From assembly GCA_947464335.1 (NCBI GenBank), contig CANHWG010000008.1, forward strand, positions 1-61,736: a stretch of DNA of 61,736 bases, given 5' to 3'. Below the pieces are notes generated by a model. It saw nothing but the letters and a program-made list of their open reading frames with translations, was not told the origin of the DNA and did not search any database. Source of the stretch: Flavobacteriaceae bacterium (lineage in GTDB: Bacteria > Bacteroidota > Bacteroidia > Flavobacteriales > Flavobacteriaceae). Shown here in pieces: positions 34,127 to 42,612 of the stretch. Positions within the stretch are counted from its first letter, which is position 1. Every line of letters starts with the position of its first letter. The position numbers and the translations under genes were made by a program.

Positions 34127-35155
34127 TTATTTAATTAGTATGCTTCTGAATTTTGGAATGTTTTTAAGCGCCATTCCAGTTCCTCGAACAACAGCTCTCA
34201 ATGGATCTTCTGCAATATAAACTGGTAAATCTGTTTTTTGTGAAATACGTTTGTCCAAACCTCTCAACATCGAACCTCCACCAGCTAAATAAATTCCTGT
34301 ATTGTAAATATCGGCAGCTAATTCCGGTGGTGTTTGAGATAGTGTTTCCATAATCGCATCTTCAATACGTTGTATCGATTTGTCTAAAGCTTTTGCGATT
34401 TCTCTATAGGAAACTTCAACTTGTTTTGGTTTTCCGGTCAACAAATCTCTACCTTGAACTGACATATCATCTGGTGGAGTCTCTAAATCATCTGTAGCGG
34501 CTCCGATTGTAATCTTGATTTTTTCTGCCGTACTTTCACCAACAAATAAATTGTGCTGCGTTCTCATGTAATAAACGATATCATTAGTAAAAACGTCACC
34601 GGCAATTTTAACCGATTTATCACAAACGATTCCGCCCAAAGCAATAACTGCAATTTCGGTTGTTCCACCGCCAATATCTACAATCATATTACCTTTTGGT
34701 TGCATAATATCGATGCCAATTCCAATAGCAGCTGCCATAGGTTCGTGAATTAAGTAAACTTCTTTTCCGTTTACTCGTTCGCAACTTTCTTTTACAGCTC
34801 GCATTTCAACTTCCGTAATTCCTGACGGTATACAAACTACCATTCGAAGTGCTGGAGTAAACATTTTTTTCTTTAAAGCGGGAATGCTTTTGATAAACAT
34901 CGAAATCATTTTTTCAGAAGCATCAAAATCAGCGATAACACCGTCTTTTAGAGGACGAATGGTTTTTATGTTTTCATGGGTTTTTCCCTGCATCATGTTG
35001 GCTTCTTTTCCAACAGCTATAATTTTCCCCGATATTCGATCTCTTGCAACAATTGATGGGCTATCAATTACAACTTTGTCATTGTGTATTATTAGAGTGT
35101 TTGCGGTTCCAAGGTCAATGGCGATGTCCTCAGTCATGAAATCAAAAAATCCCAT
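34127..35155 (-). CDS. mreB: MreB, actin-like cell-shape protein
   Basis: MreB forms membrane-bound antiparallel filaments that direct side-wall synthesis. The 342-residue protein has the actin-fold nucleotide motifs: phosphate 1 IAIDLGTANTLI near residues 11-22, phosphate 2 IVDIGGGTTEIAVI near 158-171, the PAMA-type HEPMAAAIG connect-1 segment, and the adenosine motif YLAGGGSMLRGLD near the C-terminus. It is the first gene of mreBCD-mrdA-rodA on the minus strand, 54 bases downstream of purH. Confidence 0.97.
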   Translation of the reverse strand: MGFFDFMTEDIAIDLGTANTLIIHNDKVVIDSPSIVARDRISGKIIAVGKEANMMQGKTHENIKTIRPLKDGVIADFDASEKMISMFIKSIPALKKKMFTPALRMVVCIPSGITEVEMRAVKESCERVNGKEVYLIHEPMAAAIGIGIDIMQPKGNMIVDIGGGTTEIAVIALGGIVCDKSVKIAGDVFTNDIVYYMRTQHNLFVGESTAEKIKITIGAATDDLETPPDDMSVQGRDLLTGKPKQVEVSYREIAKALDKSIQRIEDAIMETLSQTPPELAADIYNTGIYLAGGGSMLRGLDKRISQKTDLPVYIAEDPLRAVVRGTGMALKNIPKFRSILIK

Positions 35156-35195
35156 AGTTTATAGTAGGGTTTAACGTTTATAAAATTTTAACGCA

Positions 35196-35203
35196 CAAAG
35201 TTA
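35196..35203 (-). promoter_or_regulatory. Possible -7 element (TAACTTTG) for mreB
   Basis: On the minus strand TAACTTTG fits TAnnTTTG and sits 40 bases before the mreB start, in the only gap between purH and the rod-shape genes. No TTTG is found at the expected distance, which would fall in the purH coding end. It would uncouple the rod operon from purine synthesis. Confidence 0.4.
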
Positions 35204-35209
35204 AACAAA

Positions 35210-36736
35210 TTAATGTTTAAAATGACGTGTACCAGTAAATACCATTGCAACTTTATTTTGGTTGCAAAAATTAATGCTTAACTCATCTTTTATAGAGCCA
35301 CCTGGCTGAATAACAGCAGTAATTCCTGCATTATACGCCAACTCTACACAGTCTGGAAATGGGAAGAATGCATCACTCGCCATTACCGCACCATTCAAAT
35401 CAAATCCAAAAGTTTGTGCTTTTTCAATCGCTTGTTTTAAGGCATCCACTCTCGAAGTTTGACCTGTTCCTGATGCCACTAAGGTACTGTTTTTTGCAAA
35501 TACTATTGTGTTTGATTTGGTGTTTTTACAAATTTTTGAAGCAAATAATAAATCATTTATTTCAAGCTCAGTTGGAGTAGTATTGGTAACAACTTTTAAA
35601 TCACTTTTCGAGTCGGTACTATTATTTCTATCTTGAACTAATAAACCGTTTAAACAAGTTCTAATTTGACTGTTTGGCAATTCAACATCATGTTGGACTA
35701 ATATAATTCTGTTTTTCTTTTCAGATAAAATTGCAATTGCTTCTTCCTCAAATTTAGGCGCAATAACTACCTCACAAAAAAGTGAATTTATTTCTTTGGC
35801 TGTGTTTGTATCAATAGTTCCATTTGCTATTAGAACACCTCCAAAAGCTGAGGTTGGGTCACATTCTAAAGCGGCTAAGTATGCTTCTTTCATGTTTTTT
35901 CTTGTAGCTAAACCACAGGCGTTGTTGTGTTTTAAGATGGCAAATGTTGGTTCGTTGTTTTTAAATTCTAAAATCAAATTCACAGCGGCATCAACATCTA
36001 ACAAGTTATTATACGATAATTCTTTACCGTGTAATTTGCTAAACATTTGGTTAAATTCACCAAAGAAAAATCCTTTTTGATGCGGGTTTTCGCCATATCT
36101 TAAAATTTGACCTTCAGAAATACTGCTTTTAAAATAAGTATCTTCGGTATTAAAGTAATTAAAGATAGCAGTATCATAATGTGACGACACATGAAACGCT
36201 TTAGTTGCTAATAACTTTCTTTGTTCTAAAGTGGTTGCGCCATTTTGATTAGTAATATAATCCAATAGAATTGAATATTCCTTTACCGAAGCAACAATTA
36301 CGGTGTCCTTAAAGTTTTTCGCCGCCGCACGAATTAAAGAAATTCCACCAATGTCAATTTTTTCTATAATAGCTGCTTCACTCGCTCCTGAAGCTACAGT
36401 TTTCTCAAAAGGATACAAATCAACAATTACTAAATCTATTTGTGGAATATCAAAGGCTTCCATTTGTGCTAAATCAGTTTCATTATCTTGACGATTTAAT
36501 ATACCGCCAAAGATTTTGGGATGTAACGTTTTTACTCTTCCACCTAAAATTTCTGGAAATGAGGTAACGTCTTCAACAGGTACTACCGGAATTCCTATAT
36601 TATTAATAAATTCTTCTGTTCCTCCAGTAGAATATATGGTTACATTTTGTTCGTGTAGTTTGCGAACAATCGGCTCTAAACCGTCTTTTGAAAAGACAGA
36701 AATCAATGCCGAATTAATTGTTTTGGTTGTGCTCAT
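35210..36736 (-). CDS. purH: Bifunctional purine biosynthesis protein PurH (AICAR transformylase/IMP cyclohydrolase)
   Basis: PurH carries out the last two steps of IMP synthesis. The 508-residue protein has an N-terminal MGS-like IMP cyclohydrolase domain (about 1-200: SVFSKDGLEPIVRKL, YSTGGTEEFI, ILGGRVKTLHPKI) and a C-terminal AICAR transformylase domain. The latter carries the catalytic Lys-His in FAILKHNNACGLA and ends with GGSIKDELSI and MVFTGTRHFKH. The length matches the family. A consensus promoter lies 45 bases upstream. The association with mreB is by position only. Confidence 0.97.
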   Translation of the reverse strand: MSTTKTINSALISVFSKDGLEPIVRKLHEQNVTIYSTGGTEEFINNIGIPVVPVEDVTSFPEILGGRVKTLHPKIFGGILNRQDNETDLAQMEAFDIPQIDLVIVDLYPFEKTVASGASEAAIIEKIDIGGISLIRAAAKNFKDTVIVASVKEYSILLDYITNQNGATTLEQRKLLATKAFHVSSHYDTAIFNYFNTEDTYFKSSISEGQILRYGENPHQKGFFFGEFNQMFSKLHGKELSYNNLLDVDAAVNLILEFKNNEPTFAILKHNNACGLATRKNMKEAYLAALECDPTSAFGGVLIANGTIDTNTAKEINSLFCEVVIAPKFEEEAIAILSEKKNRIILVQHDVELPNSQIRTCLNGLLVQDRNNSTDSKSDLKVVTNTTPTELEINDLLFASKICKNTKSNTIVFAKNSTLVASGTGQTSRVDALKQAIEKAQTFGFDLNGAVMASDAFFPFPDCVELAYNAGITAVIQPGGSIKDELSINFCNQNKVAMVFTGTRHFKH

Positions 36737-36781
36737 GTTGTGTGTGTTGTGCCAGTCTGAAGACAGGAAGATTTAAGCCCA

Positions 36782-36812
36782 CAAAAGTAGTTTATTGAGA
36801 GCAACGAAGCAA
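36782..36812 (-). promoter_or_regulatory. Promoter of purH (TTG-N20-TACTTTTG)
   Basis: On the minus strand TACTTTTG occupies 36789-36782 and TTG lies at 36812-36810, 20 bases upstream. Both fit the Bacteroidota consensus. The predicted leader of about 40 bases contains a small imperfect hairpin and does not resemble a known purine riboswitch. Confidence 0.6.
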
Positions 36813-36935
36813 TCTAGTTTTTAAACTTTTTTGTAACATTATTGTTTTTTTTTACACCTATAAGTCAATTATTAAAAAAATAGTGAAATTCATTATTTTT
36901 ATTGAAATTTACCCAATCAAATAAATCAGCGCTAC

Positions 36936-38189
36936 ATGTTACTTTACTTAAGACTGCTTAAAGAAAGTTTTGCTTTTGCAATGAATGCACTTCGCAATAA
37001 CAAATTGAGAACGATGTTATCTTTACTCGGAGTAACTATTGGTATTTTTTCGATAATTGCTGTTTTAGCAGCCGTTGATTCATTAGATAGAAAGATAAAA
37101 GCAGATTTAAGTACTTTAGATAAAAATACCATTTATTTAACCAGTGAATCATTTGGGCCAAGTGATATACCCCGTTGGAAAAGAGAGCAATTCCCAAATG
37201 TAAAATATGAAGAGTATCAATATTTAAAGACATCGTTGTCTAATGTTGAGAACTCCTGTTTTCAATATTTCACAAACTCACAGAATATTAAGTTTGAATC
37301 GAAAACAGTTTCAAATGTAAATGTAGTTCCTGTAACTTTTGAATTTGTAGATGTCCAGAAAATGGAATTTGCTCAAGGAAGATTTTTTAATGAATTAGAA
37401 TCGAGTTCAGGCAAACAAGTTGTTATCGTTGGACATGATATTGCTGAGCAACTTTTTGAAAACACCGATCCTATTGGAAAGACAGTTCGAATTTATGGTA
37501 AACGATTTACCGTTATTGGAGTAACAAAAAAGAAAGGATCAAGTATGGATATTGGTGGTGGCGATGATGTTTCTGCTTTTTTTCCGTCTAGTTTTTTAAG
37601 GAGTTTATACGGAGATAATAATCCAAATGTTTTACCAGTGATTGTAATAAAACCTGAAAAAGGTGCCGATATGGCAGCACTAAAAGGAGCAATTACTCAA
37701 AAACTACGTAACTTCAGAGGTGTTAAAGAAGCTGACATAGACAACTTTTTTATTAATGTACTTTCAGGGTTTACTGACATGATAGATGGAGTGATTTCTA
37801 ATATGAAATTCGGTGGTTGGATTATTAGTTTATTTTCCCTTTTAGTTGGAGGGTTCGGAATCGCCAATATTATGTTTGTTTCTGTAAAAGAGCGAACCAA
37901 TTTAATTGGTATTCAAAAGTCATTGGGTGCCAAAAACAAGTTTATTCTTTTTCAATTCTTGTTCGAAGCTGTAATTCTTTGTGTTATTGGCGGAATTGTT
38001 GGTTTGTTTTTGGTTTGGATAACAGCACTCATTCTCACTAAAGTATTAGATTTTGATTTTGTACTTGGAATAGGAAATATTGTCTTAGGAACAAGTTTAG
38101 CAGCAATTATCGGATTGATAGCCGGAATTTTACCTGCTATTGCTGCTTCAAAATTAGACCCGGTAGAAGCTATAAGAAGCGGAATGTAA
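36936..38189 (+). CDS. MacB-like ABC transporter permease (FtsX superfamily)
   Basis: The 417-residue protein has the MacB/FtsX layout. One N-terminal helix (about 20-45, with NKLRTMLSLLGVTIGIFSIIAVLA) is followed by a large periplasmic MacB-PCD domain (about 50-270) and three C-terminal helices with GGFGIANIMFVSVKERTNLIGIQKSLGAK and a PAIAASKLDPVEAIR ending. These permeases drive extracytoplasmic work such as lipoprotein, peptide or toxin export through a separate ATPase. No ATPase or periplasmic adaptor gene is adjacent, so its partner must be elsewhere. It ends at a compact terminator before a convergent response-regulator gene. Confidence 0.9.
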   Translation: MLLYLRLLKESFAFAMNALRNNKLRTMLSLLGVTIGIFSIIAVLAAVDSLDRKIKADLSTLDKNTIYLTSESFGPSDIPRWKREQFPNVKYEEYQYLKTSLSNVENSCFQYFTNSQNIKFESKTVSNVNVVPVTFEFVDVQKMEFAQGRFFNELESSSGKQVVIVGHDIAEQLFENTDPIGKTVRIYGKRFTVIGVTKKKGSSMDIGGGDDVSAFFPSSFLRSLYGDNNPNVLPVIVIKPEKGADMAALKGAITQKLRNFRGVKEADIDNFFINVLSGFTDMIDGVISNMKFGGWIISLFSLLVGGFGIANIMFVSVKERTNLIGIQKSLGAKNKFILFQFLFEAVILCVIGGIVGLFLVWITALILTKVLDFDFVLGIGNIVLGTSLAAIIGLIAGILPAIAASKLDPVEAIRSGM

Positions 38190-38212
38190 TTCAGAAGAAT
38201 TTTGCAGAATAA

Positions 38213-38236
38213 AAAACTCCGCATTCGCGGAGTTTT
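38213..38236. terminator. Bidirectional terminator between the permease and response-regulator genes
   Basis: AAAACTCCGC pairs perfectly with GCGGAGTTTT over the loop ATTC. A-run and T-run flanks allow use from both convergent genes. Confidence 0.9.
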
Positions 38237-38238
38237 AT

Positions 38239-38868
38239 TTAAACAATTTCTAACGTTTTAGCTTTATTGACTAAATCAACTAAGTTTGTTACATTAAGCT
38301 TGGTCAAAAGACGAAGCTTGTACGTACTTATGGTTTTTTCATTAAGTGCTAAAATTTTAGCAATTTCGTTGTTTTTCTTTCCATCACTTAAAAATCGAAG
38401 CACTTCGATTTCTCTATTGGATAGTTTTCGATACAAACGTTCCGATTTGTTTTGCTTAGCTATTAATGCTAAGTTTCTTTTGATTTCGTCGTTTAGGATA
38501 ATTTGTCCTTGATAAATTTTAACAATGGCAATACCTAAACTCTCAAGTTTAGAAGTTTTGTGAACATAACCCGCACAACCTGCTTTGATAGCATTCGGTG
38601 CATAGATGTGTTCTGACATACTACTGAAAATTACAACTTTAGTTTTTGGAAAATTTTTAATGATAGACTTAACTTCATAAATACTTTTTAATCCTTCAAG
38701 CTCTAAATCAATGATTAAGACGTCAATTTCTTTGTTTCTTAAAGCATCTGGTACCATAAAAAAGTTTCCGACGTTTGAAACGATATTTATTTCAGGATGA
38801 TCCTTGAAATATGCTTTCATTCCAAAGTGAACAACTGGAAAGTTGTCTGCAATACATACATTTATCAT
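38239..38868 (-). CDS. NarL/LuxR-type response regulator (orphan)
   Basis: The 209-residue protein has a receiver domain (1-120) with phosphoacceptor Asp54 in LIIDLELEG, Ser82/Ser83 and Lys104, and a C-terminal LuxR helix-turn-helix (about 145-209) with LSNREIEVLRFLSDGKKNNE and ISTYKLRLLTKL. One of the two usual N-terminal acidic metal ligands is Asn (D8-N9), which might weaken but not abolish phosphorylation. No histidine kinase is adjacent. The intergenic stretch behind it towards nadE contains two near-direct repeats that could be an operator. Target genes are unknown. Confidence 0.9.
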   Translation of the reverse strand: MINVCIADNFPVVHFGMKAYFKDHPEINIVSNVGNFFMVPDALRNKEIDVLIIDLELEGLKSIYEVKSIIKNFPKTKVVIFSSMSEHIYAPNAIKAGCAGYVHKTSKLESLGIAIVKIYQGQIILNDEIKRNLALIAKQNKSERLYRKLSNREIEVLRFLSDGKKNNEIAKILALNEKTISTYKLRLLTKLNVTNLVDLVNKAKTLEIV

Positions 38869-38945
38869 AATTGTGGTATTTGATAAAAAATTAATAGAAA
38901 TTTAATGTAAAGTTAAAAAAATAATGTAAAATCATGTTAAAAAAA

Positions 38946-39758
38946 TTAATATCTTTTGTATTCCAAGGGTATCAAACATATTGGAATTGGATTCATTTTG
39001 TGCTGATTTATGGTGTTCAATTTTTTAAAAATTTGATAGACTTCCTTTTCTCTTCCGCTAAAATCATCTACTGATTTATTTTTTTCGGATTCTAACATTG
39101 CCCATTCTAATTCATCATAACTAGCACCTATTTGTTCTTCGTCGGTTCTTGAATCGCCAAACAAACCATCGGTTGGAGCAGCGTTTTGAATCGATTTAGG
39201 AATTTCTAAAAATTCACCCAAAGCATAAACATCACTTTTCATTAAATCAGCAATCGGACTCAGGTCTACACCGCCATCTCCATATTTTGTAAAAAATCCT
39301 ACCCCAAAATCCTCTACTTTATTTCCTGTTCCTGCAACTAATAACCCATTGATGCCAGCATAATAATATAATGTGGTCATTCGAAGTCTAGCTCTTGTAT
39401 TGGCTAATGCTAAATCTAACTTAAAAGTGACATTACTATTAGGTAAATTATTTTTAAAAGTTTCAAAAACTTGTGTCAAATCAGCTTCACAACTTTGAAC
39501 ATTATGATATCGTTTTTTTAGTTGTTCAATATGCTCTTTACCTCGATTCACTTGATTACTATCTTGATGAATAGGCATTTCTACACATAAAGTTGTTAAT
39601 CCAGTTTGTGCACACAAGGTAGAAGTTACAGCCGAATCAACACCGCCAGAAATCCCAATAACAAATCCGTTTACTTTTGCTCTTGTTGCATACTCTTTCA
39701 ACCATATAACAATTAAGTCATTCACTTCCCCTACTTTGATATTGCTTTTTTTTGTCAT
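38946..39758 (-). CDS. nadE: Ammonia-dependent NAD+ synthetase NadE
   Basis: NadE amidates nicotinic acid adenine dinucleotide to NAD+. The 270-residue protein has the N-type ATP pyrophosphatase loop SGGVDS (residues 37-42), TGNKVEDFGVGFFTKYGDGGVD, and PTDGLFGDSRTDEEQIG. The glutaminase domain of the longer enzymes is missing, so it uses ammonia. The 270-residue length suits this short form. It is divergent from gldB; the two start codons are about 97 bases apart, with closely placed promoter elements. Confidence 0.96.
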   Translation of the reverse strand: MTKKSNIKVGEVNDLIVIWLKEYATRAKVNGFVIGISGGVDSAVTSTLCAQTGLTTLCVEMPIHQDSNQVNRGKEHIEQLKKRYHNVQSCEADLTQVFETFKNNLPNSNVTFKLDLALANTRARLRMTTLYYYAGINGLLVAGTGNKVEDFGVGFFTKYGDGGVDLSPIADLMKSDVYALGEFLEIPKSIQNAAPTDGLFGDSRTDEEQIGASYDELEWAMLESEKNKSVDDFSGREKEVYQIFKKLNTINQHKMNPIPICLIPLEYKRY

Positions 39759-39762
39759 TTGT

Positions 39763-39804
39763 TTTGATTTTTTTTAAAAACTGCACTGTATATTTGCAAA
39801 TGTA
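39763..39804. promoter_or_regulatory. Divergent, abutting promoter elements for gldB and nadE
   Basis: For gldB (plus) TTTG at 39763-39766 and TATATTTG at 39789-39796 are 22 bases apart. Immediately next, TACATTTG occurs on the minus strand (39804-39797) in position to serve nadE. The two -7 boxes form a 16-base near-palindrome. The plus promoter is well supported; the minus one lacks a visible -33. Confidence 0.5.
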
Positions 39805-39855
39805 AATAAATTGATAAGTTTTTTGAGTTGGTTTATCTTCTATAAATTGTATTAA

Positions 39856-40821
39856 ATGAAAAAATACCTTGTTGTTCTTTTAATTGTAATTGCTTTTTTT
39901 TCTTGTGATAAAAAGTCGAAAGTAGAAAAAGCGGTTGAAGAAATTCCTTTAGAATTAAAAGTATATCGTTTTGATAAGGCCTTTTTTGAAACGCCACCCA
40001 ATGAGTTGCCCAATTTAAAAGCGGAATATCCATTTTTCTTCCCAAAAGAAGTTTCGGATAGTCTTTGGATAGAAAAAATGCAAAATCCACAGTGGAGAGA
40101 ATTGTATCAAGAAGTTGAAAAAAAGTATTCTGATTTTGGTAAACAAACTAGTGAGATTGTAGACTTGTTTAAACATGTTAAATACTATTTTCCAAAAGCA
40201 ACAATGCCTAAAATTTATACAGTAATCGCAGAAATGGATTATAATAACAAAGCCATTTATGCTAATGACAAATTAATCATTTCATTAGAATTATATCTCG
40301 GCGCCCAACACAAATTTTACGAGTTTCCTAACTATTTGGAGCAGAATTTTGAAGAAAGACAGATGATGCCCGATATTGTGACTAGTTTTTCATTAGGGAA
40401 AATTCCACCACCCAGAGAAATGACATTGATAGATGAAATGATTTATTATGGGAAACAATTGTATCTAAAAGATGCTTTATTGCCAAGTTATACCGATGCT
40501 GAAAAAATGGGCTATTTGCCAGAACAAATTTTATGGTGTCAGGAAAACGAAAGTTACATTTGGCGCTATTTTATAGAAAAAGAGTTGTTATATAGTACCG
40601 ATTCAAAATTGCCTAATCGATTTACTAATTTGGCTCCTTTTTCTAAGTTTTATCTTGAAATTGACAATGAGTCTCCTGGTAGAGTCGGACAATGGACAGG
40701 ATGGCAAATCGTGCGTTCTTTTATGCAAAACAATGAAGCTTCTTTGCAAGAAATGCTCGTAATGGATTCAAAAGAATTATTTGAAAAATCAAAATACAAA
40801 CCCAAAAAGACCGATGAGTAA
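39856..40821 (+). CDS. gldB: Gliding-motility lipoprotein GldB
   Basis: GldB is one of the proteins required for bacteroidete gliding and the associated type IX secretion apparatus. The 321-residue protein begins with a lipoprotein signal, FFSCDKKS, and contains the conserved YRFDKAFFET, EYPFFFP, MPKIYTVIAEMDYNNKAIYAND and SLELYLGAQHKFYEFPNYL segments. The end includes ESPGRVGQWTGWQIVRSFM. Its signature segments match the GldB family, which has an HEXXH-less, peptidase-like fold. The stop overlaps the gldC start, and nadE is divergent on the other side, an order I associate with Flavobacterium. Confidence 0.95.
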   Translation: MKKYLVVLLIVIAFFSCDKKSKVEKAVEEIPLELKVYRFDKAFFETPPNELPNLKAEYPFFFPKEVSDSLWIEKMQNPQWRELYQEVEKKYSDFGKQTSEIVDLFKHVKYYFPKATMPKIYTVIAEMDYNNKAIYANDKLIISLELYLGAQHKFYEFPNYLEQNFEERQMMPDIVTSFSLGKIPPPREMTLIDEMIYYGKQLYLKDALLPSYTDAEKMGYLPEQILWCQENESYIWRYFIEKELLYSTDSKLPNRFTNLAPFSKFYLEIDNESPGRVGQWTGWQIVRSFMQNNEASLQEMLVMDSKELFEKSKYKPKKTDE

Positions 40822-41149
40822 AACCACCACTTCTGAAATAAAGTTCCTAGTTGAATTAGATGAAAACCGAGTACCCGAAAAATTAACGTGGTCTGCTCAA
40901 GATGGCGGTGTCGAACAAGAACAAGCTAAAGCCATGATGCTTTCTATATGGGATAGCAAAGTGCAGGAAACACTTCGAATTGACTTATGGACCAAAGATA
41001 TGCCTGTCGACGAAATGAAACTGTTTTTTCATCAAACCTTAGTGGCTATGGCTGATACATTTCAGCGCGCTACTCAAGACGAAAAAATGGCAGACACTAT
41101 GAAAGATTTCTGTGATTATTTTGCTGAGAAAATGGAGTTGAAGAAATAG
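40814..41149 (+). CDS. gldC: Gliding-motility protein GldC
   Basis: The 111-residue soluble protein starts at the ATG overlapping the gldB stop by eight bases. A longer frame upstream is only an alternative reading of the gldB end. The sequence, with SEIKFLVELDENRVPEKLTWSAQD-like opening, WDSKVQETLRIDLWTKDMPVDEMK, and a Met-rich C-terminal helix with DFCDYFAEKM, matches GldC. It is not essential for gliding but raises it, from published Flavobacterium johnsoniae work as I know it. No signal peptide, so it is likely cytoplasmic. It converges with engB, with only two bases between stops. Confidence 0.93.
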   Translation: MSKTTTSEIKFLVELDENRVPEKLTWSAQDGGVEQEQAKAMMLSIWDSKVQETLRIDLWTKDMPVDEMKLFFHQTLVAMADTFQRATQDEKMADTMKDFCDYFAEKMELKK

Positions 41150-41151
41150 TC

Positions 41152-41772
41152 TTAGAATTGATTCAAGTCTTTAAACACCTCCTCATTTACGCCGTCAATA
41201 AAGCTCAAAACGGCATCTCTACCGGTGCTTTCAGTTGCTGAAGTCACAAAATGTTGTGGCATTTCTTCCCAGTTATTGGCTAATAGTGCTTTTCGATACG
41301 CCGCAATTTGAGCATCAACTTTACCCTTACTGATTTTATCGGCTTTGGTAAAAATGATACAAAACGGAACTTCAATTTCGCCCAAATAGTTGATGAATTC
41401 TAAATCAATTTTTTGTGCTTCTAATCGAATATCAATCAAAACAAAAGCACAAACTAGTTGTTCTCTTTTTTCAAAATAATCCGTAATAAATTCTTGAAAA
41501 ACTTCTTTGGTTTTTTTAGAGACACGTGCATAACCATAACCAGGTAAATCAACCAAAAACCAATTGGAATTAATCTTGAAATGATTTATCAATTGTGTTT
41601 TCCCTGGTTTTCCCGAGGTTTTTGCCAAATTTTTATGGTTGGTCAACATATTGATTAACGAAGATTTACCAACATTAGAACGGCCAATAAAGGCGTATTC
41701 AGGCAAACGTTCCAAAGGGCATTTGCTTACATCTGAATTGCTAATAATAAATTCTGCAGTAGTAATTTTCAT
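41152..41772 (-). CDS. engB: Ribosome-biogenesis GTPase EngB (YsxC/YihA)
   Basis: The 206-residue GTPase has all G motifs in order: G1 GRSNVGKSSL, G2 KPGKTQLI, G3 DLPGYGYA, G4 TKADK, and G5 TSATE. It lacks any membrane segment. EngB assists late assembly of the large ribosomal subunit and is usually essential. Its promoter is not obvious. A hairpin at 41789 ends the upstream hydrolase transcript, so engB probably has its own start of transcription in the short space after it. Confidence 0.96.
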   Translation of the reverse strand: MKITTAEFIISNSDVSKCPLERLPEYAFIGRSNVGKSSLINMLTNHKNLAKTSGKPGKTQLINHFKINSNWFLVDLPGYGYARVSKKTKEVFQEFITDYFEKREQLVCAFVLIDIRLEAQKIDLEFINYLGEIEVPFCIIFTKADKISKGKVDAQIAAYRKALLANNWEEMPQHFVTSATESTGRDAVLSFIDGVNEEVFKDLNQF

Positions 41773-41788
41773 AATTGTTTTAAAAATA

Positions 41789-41808
41789 AAAGTCCTAAAA
41801 AGGACTTT
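41789..41808 (-). terminator. Terminator of the alpha/beta-hydrolase gene
   Basis: On the minus strand the stem AAAGTCCT/AGGACTTT (8 bp, 4-base loop) is followed by TTATTTTTAAAA, a weak T-tract. It falls between the hydrolase stop and the engB start. Confidence 0.7.
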
Positions 41809-41812
41809 ACGA

Positions 41813-42592
41813 TTATAAACGGGCTTTTTTCAACCATTTATGCAACAAACGATTAAACTCATCAGGATGTTCCATCATAGCCGCATGTCCGCATTTGTCA
41901 ATCCAATATAACTTGGAATTTGGCATCAACTTGTGAAATTCCTCTGCTACTTCAGGCGGAGTAACATGGTCATTTTTACCCCAAATGATACATGTTTTAA
42001 TGTGCATTTTAGGTAAATCTTTAGCCATGTTATGACGAATAGCACTTTTGGCAATGGTTAAGGTTTTTATTACTTTAATCCTATCATTAACAACCGAAAA
42101 TACTTCGTCTACCATTTCTTTTGTAGCAATCGCCGGATCGTAAAAAACGGCTTCCGCTTTTTTCTTGATGTATTCATAATCGCCACGTTTAGGATAACTA
42201 TCGCCCATGGCAGATTCATAAAGACCAGAACTTCCTGTAATTACCAATCCGGCAACTTTTTCGGGATACGCTTTAGCATGATATAATGCAATATGTCCAC
42301 CAAGAGAATTTCCAAGTAGAATTACACGATCAAATCCTTTAAAGTTGATAAAGTCTTTTACATATTTTGCAAAAGCTTTCACATTGGTTTTTAAAATATT
42401 TTGAGAATAAAGAGGTAGTTCTGGTATGACCACTTTATAGCCGATGGCTGAGAAATAATCGGCAACGCCATTAAAGTTACTTAAGCCGCCCATTAACCCG
42501 TGCAAAACTACAATAGGAGTGCCTTCGCCAGCTTCAAAATAAGAGTATCTACCTTCTTTTTTAAATTTACCTTCCATGTTATTTTGTGACAT
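41813..42592 (-). CDS. Alpha/beta-hydrolase
   Basis: The 259-residue soluble protein has the alpha/beta-hydrolase fold: oxyanion-hole VVLHGLMGGLSNF near residues 28-40, nucleophile elbow GNSLGGH near residues 93-99, an acid in WGKNDHVTP, and the catalytic His in CGHAAMMEHP near the end. A cap region with many Lys/Glu residues (about 125-190) covers the active site. Substrate unknown; esterase or lactone hydrolase activities are common. A TATATTTG -7 element (42612-42605, minus strand) sits about 13 bases before the start codon. Confidence 0.85.
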   Translation of the reverse strand: MSQNNMEGKFKKEGRYSYFEAGEGTPIVVLHGLMGGLSNFNGVADYFSAIGYKVVIPELPLYSQNILKTNVKAFAKYVKDFINFKGFDRVILLGNSLGGHIALYHAKAYPEKVAGLVITGSSGLYESAMGDSYPKRGDYEYIKKKAEAVFYDPAIATKEMVDEVFSVVNDRIKVIKTLTIAKSAIRHNMAKDLPKMHIKTCIIWGKNDHVTPPEVAEEFHKLMPNSKLYWIDKCGHAAMMEHPDEFNRLLHKWLKKARL

Positions 42593-42604
42593 TTACCTCG
42601 GCAA

Positions 42605-42612
42605 CAAATATA
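42605..42612 (-). promoter_or_regulatory. -7 element (TATATTTG) for the alpha/beta-hydrolase
   Basis: Minus-strand TATATTTG matches the consensus and lies 13 bases before the start codon, implying a very short leader. No clear -33 TTTG at 19 bases; a TTG at 15 bases is a weak candidate. Confidence 0.45.

Noticed and set aside
29476..35155. A missing or split component in the rod-shape operon
   Set aside because: All five genes (mreB, mreC, mreD, mrdA, rodA) are full length with intact motifs, so no truncation or frameshift is supported.
34553..35174. Open frames antisense to mreB and purH
   Set aside because: They lie opposite strongly conserved coding sequence, carry no recognisable motif, and start at no promoter-like site.
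36737..36782. Purine riboswitch in the purH leader
   Set aside because: The leader is about 40 bases and shows only a weak short hairpin. It lacks the three-way junction and conserved core of a purine aptamer.
40781..40813. Longer GldC start inside gldB
   Set aside because: The extra 11 residues are an off-frame reading of gldB. The ATG at 40814 gives the family length and the usual overlap.
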